From positions 1,364,001-1,428,000 of the forward strand of contig JAGPNK010000003.1 in NCBI GenBank assembly GCA_020746835.1: 64,000 bases of DNA. The letters run 5' to 3'. The notes under the pieces are model-generated. The model saw only the letters and a program-made list of their open reading frames with translations. It was not told the origin of the DNA and ran no database searches. The DNA comes from Stachybotrys elegans (lineage: Eukaryota; Ascomycota; Sordariomycetes; Hypocreales; Stachybotryaceae). Of the stretch, positions 32,628 to 41,400 are shown piece by piece. The position numbers and the translations under genes are program-made. Numbering within the stretch: position 1 is the first letter of the stretch; the number at the start of each line of letters is the position of its first letter.

Positions 32628-33083
32628 CTAGTGCTGCTTCCTCAACAGCATTTCAATAAGCTCCTGCTGCTCCTTCATCTCCTCCTTCAGGCCCTCGATC
32701 TCCTTGACAGCTGCGGCCAAGGCGGGTGCTCAGTCCGCCTTGGCCGCTTCGACGGCAGTCGTTGCCGCGGCGGCGGCAGCTTTGGCGGCAGGGGCAGCAG
32801 CAGCGGGAGCAGCCTCGGCAGCAGCAGCGGCGACGGCATTGGTGACGGCGGCGGCAGCGGCAGCCTCGGCAGCAGCCTCGGCGTCAGGGAGGGGGGCCTC
32901 GGCCGGAGCCTCGGCGGCGGCAGCAGCGGGAGCAGCCTCAGTATCGCCTGGGGAGGAGGTCTTCCGTTTCCGCCATTCCCAAACAAACTCTACTCCCTTC
33001 CAAGCGTTTGAGAAAAACGTAGACCCCCCCCCCAGGCCTGACGCAACCTTGGAAACTCCATCGACGGCCTCCCAAAAGCTCAT
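32628..33083 (-). pseudogene. small Ala-rich coiled-coil protein gene interrupted by an in-frame TGA
   Basis: Function not recognised. From ATG 33083 the frame codes an N-terminal block (MSFWEAVDGVSKVASGLGGG, then FFSNAWKGVEFVWEWRKRK), a long Ala/Glu/Pro-rich stretch and ...EAAKAD, then TGA at 32732-32730. The same frame continues for 33 codons with an obvious coiled-coil end (VKEIEGLKEEMKEQQELIEM, then LLRKQH) and a TAG at 32630-32628. The post-stop sequence is too well formed to be chance, so the TGA is either a recent nonsense mutation, an assembly error or, less likely, read through. The frame is also open upstream to 33494 through Ser/Arg and Thr codon repeats. A spliced upstream exon cannot be excluded. 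Confidence 0.5.
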
Positions 33084-33085
33084 GG

Positions 33086-33425
33086 TGGCGGCGGCGGTAG
33101 TGGTAGTGGTGGTGGTGGTGGTGCTGGCGGTGCTTCTGCTGCTTCTGCTTCTGCTTCTGCTTCTGCTTCTGCTTCTGCTTCTGCTTCTGCTTCTGCTTCT
33201 GCTTCTGCTTCTGCTTCTGCTTCTGCTTCTGCTTCTGCTTCTGCTTCTGCTGCTGCTGATGCTTCTGCTGCTGCTGATGCTGGTGCTGGTGCTGGTGCTG
33301 GTGCTAGTGCTGGTGGTGCTGGTGCTGGTGCTGGCTCTGGTGCTGGCTCTGGTGCTGGCTCTGGTGCCGGCTCTGGTGCTGGCTCTGGTGCCGGCTCTGG
33401 TGCTGTGACTGAGACTGAGACTGGA
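33086..33425. repeat. expanded triplet and hexanucleotide repeats
   Basis: Three adjoining blocks are visible: a GGT/GGC run (about 33083-33131), an almost uninterrupted CTGCTT hexamer array (about 33132-33252) and GGTGCT passing into a GGCTCTGGTGCT 12-mer array (about 33280-33402). Several frames on both strands stay open through the array, as expected for triplet repeats, so open frames here prove little by themselves. The plus-strand frame coding Ala/Ser/Gly runs ends in TGGKVKVEVHDAWR before TAA at about 33467, but has no ATG. Confidence 0.9.
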
Positions 33426-33494
33426 ACTGGAGGTAAAGTCAAGGTCGAGGTTCATGATGCCTGGCGTTAAGTTGTCTAACTTAGTAACGTCCAT

Positions 33495-34355
33495 GAATAC
33501 AATCTGGAAAGTGCGTCTATGAAAGAAGTAGAAAGTACTAGCAGGCTGTTTCTTTCCTGTACGTCTAAGAGCAAGGTCGCTAGGGAAGCTGGCAGTGCTC
33601 GTGAAGGTCTCTGGGGCAACAGAACTGGGCTGGGAGGATGGTATCTCGGTCTGGATATAGCTGCCGAGCGGCCCAGGAACCTAGTCGAGAGTGTTACGGG
33701 GTTCATGTGCATTGGAGTATCTGTTTCTTTGTCAGTGTCCAATTCAGCTCTATACTCAGGTTCACACCTTTGACGAGCAACGCACTTGATTGCGCAAGTA
33801 ACTAAAGTCAGCCTCTAAAAGCCTCAAGCATCTCACACTCTCTCTATACTCTACGTGTAGGAGCCAGAAACAGTGTGATCACGTCAAAGGGCAGACGGTG
33901 GCCGCCGTCTCCGTCAAGGTGGGCAGCTGGGTATCTACTTACTATACCAAGACGAAATGTTCTGCAATGAAAGAATGACTGGGAGCTCCCAGTCTGGTGT
34001 AATGCATGTAACTAAGTACTTCTTTTAGTTTTACATCCTTGAATCTGCACATGGAGCAAGCACTGCCCACCGCCTCACGACCGCCTTGTTCTAGTGATCG
34101 GCAGCCAGGTAGGTTGATTTGCCCGTGTTCCCATACCGACAAAATCACGATCCCCGTGTATCACAGTCCGAAGACATCATTAAACGCCCGTAGAAGAAAA
34201 GCAAAAAAGGGTAAAGCAAGCAAGTCCATGACGCCTCTGCCGATCCCCCTGAATCTTGTGTCGATCACCAGTCTCATATATACCATCTATCCTACGCCAA
34301 AACAAGGCAAGAAGAAGAAGAAGAAGAAGAAGAAGAAGAAGAAAGGGAAGAACAA
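33495..34355. other. intergenic region with a GAA microsatellite
   Basis: No supportable gene is seen. A (GAA/AAG)n run at 34311-34344 lies immediately downstream of the PLC-like stop codon. Open frames at 33519-33773 and 33840-33987 show no family features. Confidence 0.4.
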
Positions 34356-35453
34356 CTATTGCAATAGCGGCGCGTTCCACGCCAGCACGGCGTCGACGAG
34401 CTCCTTGCCGGGGAAATCCATAATGACGATGCCCGTGCGCACCGCCTCCTCGCTGTGCTCAAAGTCGCGCAGCCACTGGCCCGTCAGGTCGTTGATGCCG
34501 TCGACGGTGCGGTTGAGCGGGCCCGCGGCGGCCTCGATGGGCAGCACGCCGACCGAGGCCGACAGGTGCGACAGGTACAGGCGGGAGTTGTCGTCGGGCT
34601 CCGTGGTGGCGCGCTCCAGCGACGTGCGGACGGCCGTCCACTTGTCGGCGAGGTGGTAGACGTCCGGGATGATCCACATGTCCTGCAGAGCCATCTGCGG
34701 GCCCTCCCAGGCGAGTCCGTAGGCGGCGCCCGAGGGCGCCTTGAAGTTCTGCAGCAGGAAGACGCCGGAGCGCAGCGCTCCCAGCGTCGGCAGCGGCTCG
34801 CCGGCCGCCGGGTCGTAGAGGCGCAGGTGCTTGGCGGCACCGGCTGCCGTGGCGGGCGCCTCGAGGCGGTGCCAGTTGAAGGCCTCCTCAAAGGTAAACG
34901 AGTTGTTGTGGCCGACGGGCGCGCTCTCCTCCTTGAGCCGCATGACTATGGCCTCGGAGGGGTTGGCGTCGAGGAAGGCAAAGGCGTCGAGCAGGACGTC
35001 CTCAAAGGCGACGCCCGTGTCGCCGTCGGCGTGGTACACGTGCAGGGCGTCGTCGCGCAGGCGGGCACGCACATCGATGTATCGCACGCCCGCGCGCAGC
35101 TGCGCCGACAGATTCGAATTCTGGCACTGCAGGTGCTCACCCATGGCCGCGTGCGTCAGCGTGTCGTGCGTGCCGGGGATGCTGAGGCTCGAGAGGTTCG
35201 CCGCGTCCGGGAGTGCCTCCATCCAGCGCGACCGGTCGGCGGCCGCGGCGTCGAAGCTGTAGGGGCTGTAGTAGGAGTTGTAGCAGTGGTCACGCCGCCC
35301 AAGGCATGGTGCTAGCGATAGGAGGAGGTGCAGGAGGCCCGTGGCGCTGACGGAGGCGAGGAGGACCAGGAGGAGGAGCGTCGAGAGAGGCCGCTGGCGT
35401 CGGGGAGGGGGCAGCAGGGCCCGGGGTATCGTCGTCTTGAGACTGGCCGCCAT
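34356..35453 (-). CDS. PI-PLC X-domain (bacterial-type phosphatidylinositol phosphodiesterase-like) protein
   Basis: Predicted membrane-anchored phosphodiesterase of the PLC-like TIM-barrel superfamily. It is a single exon of 365 aa from ATG 35453. Residues about 22-48 form an uncleaved signal or anchor (LSTLLLLVLLASVSATGLLH). The X-domain follows: WMEALPDAANLSSLSIPGTH gives the first catalytic His (GTHDTLTH), GVRYIDVRARL gives the acidic and Arg residues, and LHVYHADGDTG gives the second His. Later conserved blocks are AFLDANPSEAIVMRLKEE, VFLLQNF and GIVIMDFPGKELVDAVLAWN. Because both histidines are kept, activity is plausible. Natural substrate (PI, GPI anchor or another lipid) is unknown. 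The gene is GC-rich and intronless, unlike most neighbours. Confidence 0.9.
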   Translation of the reverse strand: MAASLKTTIPRALLPPPRRQRPLSTLLLLVLLASVSATGLLHLLLSLAPCLGRRDHCYNSYYSPYSFDAAAADRSRWMEALPDAANLSSLSIPGTHDTLTHAAMGEHLQCQNSNLSAQLRAGVRYIDVRARLRDDALHVYHADGDTGVAFEDVLLDAFAFLDANPSEAIVMRLKEESAPVGHNNSFTFEEAFNWHRLEAPATAAGAAKHLRLYDPAAGEPLPTLGALRSGVFLLQNFKAPSGAAYGLAWEGPQMALQDMWIIPDVYHLADKWTAVRTSLERATTEPDDNSRLYLSHLSASVGVLPIEAAAGPLNRTVDGINDLTGQWLRDFEHSEEAVRTGIVIMDFPGKELVDAVLAWNAPLLQ

Positions 35454-36943
35454 ATTGGGTGAGCAATGGCGCGGGCTGGACAGTTGTTTGTCGTGCAGTG
35501 AGATGAGGGAGGCGAGGTCATCATGATGGACAATGTCTGGTTTGATGACGCAGCCAATCCTTATCTGTTATCGGGAGCCCATGGTATTTTGACCCCTGGC
35601 AGAACCAACGGGGTTTTTATTTTAGAACCCGACATGTGATCCATGGGTATTTCAAATTGGAGAGAAAGAAAAAAAGAGGGAGGGAAAGAGCATGTGGTTC
35701 TTAGACAATGTGATTCATATTCTTTCGCTATGCACGGAAGGTGTGTTGGCCCAGGTGCTTATCGGCAGAGCTCCGATAAGACACTGTGCTCGCTCTCATC
35801 CAATGTCAGCACATTCCAAGGACTAATTGCACTATACGACTTGATATCCTTAAATTTGCTGCCGTATACACCTCACTGTTTTACATTTATTATTCTGTAT
35901 TTCCCCAACGTATCTCGAGCGTCTATACCAGGCATATTATGCATTTATTTCTCTTGTGCATGTCAGCACTTGTCTGCTTCGAAGACCGACCTACTTCTCT
36001 CTGCCTATCAAGAGGAACTATCCAGAAAGATAGGCATCCGAACATCGTGAATCGGGTCCCATCTCCGGAGACATCCCTGCTCCACTCCCTCCTGCTCGGT
36101 GGCTCGGGATCCAATTCCAAGATACGGAGTAGGCGGCTGATGTTGGCAGGTTGGACAAGAATCCTGATATACCCCGACGGGAACGCATATACCCCCAGAT
36201 CGAGAAGACAACAGGGGCACATTCCTTGGAAACCAAACCACCGGCATCCACAGTAAAGACATGCATGCACGGTAAGCATCACTGGAGCCTGAGCCCTGAA
36301 CACCAAGTATTGCATCGATCAGGCTTTGTAATTAATCTTGATTGAGGCACACCCTCCACCCAACCAGGATGGAGCCGGACCTCGCAACTCATACCGAATG
36401 AGACATTTACACCCAGTAGGCCAAGTGGGATGGATAGTGAATAAAAGTACAATTGAAATATCGCTCTGCCATGTCTACATATTTGCGGTTAATGCGACAG
36501 CAAAGCCACGGCAACTTTGCGCTAATAAACCCCTGCTGAATCGCTTTCCCATATCGTCCTCGGAAGGAAGAAAAAAAAAGAGACTAACATGATCCTGTAG
36601 CCGTGTGCCCCGATCATTCGGCCATCACAGCATCCAGCCGCTATATGTACTTTTCTCCTCCTGCGATTCTTCCCCTGTCTCCTGACAGGGGAGTATGCCC
36701 GACCTGTGCTCCCAAATTGTAAAGCACAAACAAATCCAACGCCGTCCTGGTATCTCGAAATGTAATGAGGAAAACCAATTCCTGTGCACTTCATCCTGCA
36801 AAAGAAAGTCGTGTGCGTCATGATGCCCAACCGTCTAGATATGTCCAAGAAAAGGGTCATGTTGAAGGAGAAAGCCCAGCCCAACCCAGTCTCTGTCTTT
36901 CAGGTAGTTGATGCTACTCAAGTCTCCCGAGCAAAGGTAACAC
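35454..36943. other. 1.5-kb intergenic region with a perfect hairpin
   Basis: This holds the promoter side of the PLC-like gene and the 3' side of the WSC gene. No coding region is supported. An inverted repeat with a 9-bp stem and 4-nt loop lies at 36671-36692. Confidence 0.4.
36671..36692. repeat. 9-bp perfect inverted repeat, 4-nt loop
   Basis: TCCCCTGTC and GACAGGGGA flank TCCT. It sits about 250 bp downstream of the WSC stop codon, within the likely 3'UTR or terminator region. It could form a stable RNA hairpin; a function is not known. Confidence 0.6.
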
Positions 36944-38430
36944 CTATTCGGCATCGGGATCAGGGTTCGTGGCACGGAGAACACGGGGGTTCTGTATCTT
37001 TCGTGAATAGTCATGGTCGTCACGAATCGTGTTCAAACTCTCGTGGCTGTGATTCCTTGCATAGAGCCCTTGCTTGAATGGATCCATACGCGGGTCAATG
37101 AACGAGCTGTTTCTTCGGGTGCCAGAGCCCGTGGCTGAGATGGGCGTGCTTGCTGTCATGGCCATCGTTGGGCCGGTACTGGCACTAGCAGAGCCGGGCA
37201 CGGGGTTGACACTCGGGTCCGGTTGGAACCCATCCTCGTTTCGGTTCTGCTTGCGGCGGCGGAGGAACCAAAAGAGGACCAAGCCTGCGGCAATGAGGAC
37301 AGCGCCAATGACACCGACAACAATGCCGACAATAGCACCGGTTCCGAGACCGTCATTGTCATCTGTCGTAGAATCACCACCGTTGTTACTGCTGTCCGTC
37401 GGCGCTCCTCCCGAGGTCGTTACGATGACGGTAGTAACTTGGCCATTGTTCGTTTCGACATATGAGGTGGGAGTGGACGACTGCAGAAGGGATTAGCAAG
37501 CTGGACACACAGCGCTTCCGAGAAAGTATAGTTTCTGTCCTCTTGAGTGCAGAACAAACAGGAAAAGGTCGTAGGCATACAGAAACACCAGGGGTGGAGG
37601 CAGAGGTCACTGAAGTGTCCGATGTCACGGGGTCCGGTTCGGGTTCCGGTTCGGGGCTTGGAGACGGCGTGTTCGTCACTGAGGTCTGATGGATCTCAGT
37701 AACCGTTGCCGTCACCGTATGTGTCACATCCTGCTTATCCGACAACTGAGCTGCTCTGTCTTCCCAAATGCGCATAGAACAAATAAAAGGTGCTGCTGTG
37801 CGCAAAAGGGGCGAGAAGAACGACGCAGAACATCATCTCTGCTGGGCACTTGCCCTAGCAGGCAGTCGGAGCCACGGACGAGAAAAGGATACGAAGGCTA
37901 GGATAGATTCGAGGGGAGGGCAGGGAGCAGGGAGTTTGGGTGTGTAAGAGGTGATGATACTGGAAATTTAAACTCACTTCTGAGGTCGTGGTAGAAGACG
38001 TCTGTTCATCAGGGCCTCGGGTTCCCGAAGGGGCAACTTGGTTGAGCTCGAGATAGCCAAAGGCATTACTGCCACCACACTCTTCCAGTGGATAGCCAGG
38101 ACACGGGGTATTGCAATCACCATCATCCAATTCGACAGATTCTGCAGGCGCAAAATTGGTGCACCAGCAAGAGAACCGCTGCGTGATGGCGTAGGCGTAA
38201 TCGTCAACGCAGAAGTCGCGACAGAGACCGTTGGACTGGAGATTGCTGTTATCTGTAGCACTGTCAGTTGGGTTCATGACATGATGTAGAAGACCAGCGG
38301 CCAACTCACTTCTACCTATGGAGGCTGTATTGAAAGAAGAGCAAATGTCGAAGTCGAGGGCGGTTGAGGAAGCTGCCAGGGCGATGAGCAGAAGGCCGGC
38401 AGACCGCGGAACAAGATCCAGGCGAGGCAT
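36944..38430 (-). CDS. WSC-domain cell-wall integrity sensor
   Basis: Wall-stress sensor that would signal through Rho1/PKC to the wall-integrity MAPK cascade (family knowledge). Exons 38430-38310, 38252-37978, 37745-37581 and 37480-36944 give 365 aa. A signal peptide (MPRLDLVPRSAGLLLIALAA) is followed by a WSC domain with eight cysteines (FDICSSFNTA, GLCRDFCVDDY, FSCWCTNFAP, GDCNTPCPGYPLEECGG). A Ser/Thr/Pro-rich stalk (SVTNTPSPSPEPEPEPDP) leads to a single span (GAIVGIVVGVIGAVLIAAGL) followed by RRRKQNR and a cytoplasmic tail ending ATNPDPDAE. The stalk exon has two phase-0 acceptors 15 nt apart (exon start 37745 or 37730), so a five-residue splice variant is possible. The ATG at 38430 is the first in frame with the signal peptide. 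Confidence 0.92.
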
Positions 38431-41400
38431 GTTGTCTGGTGACAAGATAGGGAAACGAGATGGGGAGGTTGAGAGATGCTGTCGAATCGGATCGGGCAAG
38501 GTAAGGTTTGATCGAACTGATTTCTTTGTAATGTGAAGGCGCGGTAACAAAGAGCAAGGCCAAGAAGGCCTCTTCGCTAGCTCAAGGTTGCGCAACCGAT
38601 TGTAGGTGGTTGGTGGGAGGCTCGTCGGCCGATTCACGGCGTACTGGGATGTTCAAATGTCGGATGTTGAGAGGGGATAGGCCATGTCACAACGGCGTGG
38701 AGGCGAGCAGTGACGAAGGTTTGGCCGGTGCCTATGCTGGTGGCGGCTGGATCTGTTGGATGCTGGTGATGTCGAACAGCAAAGGGCAACAGAGAGAAAA
38801 AGAAGGGAAGAGGGCAGGGAGGAGGAAAGCGGAGGAGAAACAAATAAAAGACAAGGAACGCACGCTGCACGCGGCCAAGAGCAGGAAGGACCAGGAAGGA
38901 CCAGGAAGGACCAGGAAAGACCAGGCAGGGAAGGGCCAGGAGGACGGCCGGGAAAGTGGTTAGCTAGCGAGTGCAGGTGGGCCCCCCTTGTACCCTCCTT
39001 GCGGATCTTCTCAGCAGGGTGCTCCGTCCCCGACGCTGTTCTCTGCCTGTACTGCAGTGGGAGGCAGTTCGTATGGATGTACCCGACCTAACTCTACCGG
39101 GACTTAGCGCATGATAATCACACCCCACCGGCGTCGGCCGGCGGCTACAGCGAGCGACTTTGGATCGCAAGGAATCTGTAATTAATTCGGAAGGGGAAAG
39201 AAGAAGATAAAAACGCCCCGAGGCATCTCGTCGACGACAGATGCAAACCCAGCCAGCTTGTCTCCTTGGGATAAAGCATGGAGGAAAGCTCACACAAGCT
39301 CGTGGTCTCCGCATCTATGACCCGTCGACGTCAAGGATCTATCTTACTGAAGGAAAGCCGCCGAAATAGGCAGAGTCACAGCGCAGGCGGGCTCCCTGGT
39401 CTTGGGAGGCTGGCAGGACGAGGCCGGGTCACAGGAATGTGCGTGGGTACGACAACCAACAACCAGCCACCAACCGCCAACCGCCAACCCAATGCTTTCC
39501 AACACACGGACAGGAGCCTACCGGCCGAATCATGGGGGATGGTTCATTCGGGATGGATGATTACTATCGACTGTGACTTGCCGAACCATGAAATATAAAT
39601 CGACTTCCTACCTACTGTAACGCCGGCAAACAGCCAAATATTAGTGGCAGACAACAGCTACTACGCTCACAGCAGACATTATCAGTCCCTACTATACGGT
39701 TCATCTGGCCTCGAATCAATCGGCCCAGGCGTCCAAGGAACATGTCCAGGTCACACTCGACATGTTAACTACAACGCAAAAAAAAAAAAAACTGTTTTGT
39801 TCAAGGAACATGCCGATGCCTGAGCCGAACGGATGCACGACTCGATGAAATAGATGGATGCACCAAGAGCGGATGGTTCAGGTCGGGCGGGTAGTGCGAA
39901 TAGTGCAGTGCGACGGGTGCCTGAACAGTCGCTCTGAAAGCTAGCACTTCCCAATCGGGGGAGGATGGATGGTGGCTTGTACGCGGATCAATCACGACTC
40001 ACCATCCTGGCCATGCACACGCACCGCCTTGATTGCCGCACCAGCGCTACAATACTTCCGCACCGCCGTGCCATCCATCCATCATGACCGCCTGGGCTAC
40101 ACATCATGTGCTAGCACCTGCAGTAGGCGCGGAAACTGCAGTAGCCGACAGATGGGCTGTGATGATCCAGACGGGAACCAACCAACGTCGGGGGGCCGAC
40201 AGATGGGATAGTTGATGTCGATGCCAACGTGCAAAGGACGCGCGAGACGTGCCTGAGCAGCCGCCTGAGCAGCCGCCCGGGCGGTAAGCACAGAGAAGCA
40301 AGCTTCTTGCTTGCTCGAGATGGAATCGAGCGGTTCTACGTTTGGCGATGGAGATGCCGATCCATCTCTGTATCGCTCCATCCGCCCACCCACCATTTGC
40401 CCATCCACCACGACAATACGACAGACAATACGAAACTGTATCTTGCGCACCAACCTATGCGAGCCTACAACCTGCGCGGATCCCCGGCTTATATCATGCG
40501 GTGCCGTCAACGGATGCCTACGGATACAAACGCGACAAGATATCTTTACAGTACCTACCTACCTGTAGGTGCATGTAAACAACGACAATGCGGAAATAGC
40601 GCCAAGTTGATTTAGCGCAGCTCAGCCCAGCCCGAAACATCAATGTCGTCACATTTTTGGGCATGCCACGCCCCATTAATTACGTCCACAGCCAGTGTTC
40701 ATGTATCCGTATTGGCACCACCTGTTAGTTTAGACTAGGCCGGCAACCGGTAGTGTCGGCTTGGCCTCACACGCCCCCCCGTAATATCCACGAGCACTCT
40801 TGCTTGCAGTGTAAGGCATCTCAGGGATACAATGGCGCTTGACACGTAGCACAGTGGTGTTTTGTTTTGTTTTGTTTTGCTTGTTTGTTGCCCGTCACAC
40901 GCTCCTCGCTGGTCCTCTTTGTTTGCTTTTGCACCCATGTCATGCTGCTGTCTGATGGAGTGCCCGATTGGGCTCGATGGCATCCGCCACCGCCTTGATC
41001 TTTTTGTCGTTTTGTCGTTTGTTTAATGATGATCGCTGGGACGGGCCCGATCCTCAAACAAACTACTCCTCCGTACCGCCGCGACGTGCACAGCGCATCC
41101 AGCCCGCTGGCGCCCATCCCTACTCTTTCTTTCCAAAGGCCGTGAATGTTTTTTCCCCCCGGGAACAGATGGCCCACCCGTCAACTTTTCTGCACTCGTC
41201 CTACGTAATCGCCCCAGGTCTGCCGAGAACAGGAATAGCTTCATCGGATTTTCCCTTCAACCCCCTGAGATAGTCCCCCCACCCGTGTGCTTACAGTACT
41301 TCGTACTCAGGGTGAGGCCGGAGCCAAGAGAGGCGAGGCGAACCGAGGACAGCAACACGAGGACAGGACGAGAGGCCTCGCCTGACCCCTGGCCACTTCT

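Noticed and set aside
32538..33408. Plus-strand poly-Leu/Val and poly-Ala frames
   Set aside because: Direct products of triplet repeats in an alternative frame. The minus strand is preferred because the two gene copies share silent third-position changes there.
33840..33987. Plus-strand frame reading QCDHVKGQTVAAVSVKVG and SWVSTYY, considered as a LysM relic
   Set aside because: The resemblance is too weak: no CxxW-type core or spacing, and no flanking LysM-like repeats.
34455..35315. 286-codon plus-strand frame opposite the PLC-like gene
   Set aside because: It is the antisense shadow of a GC-rich exon with both catalytic histidines on the minus strand.
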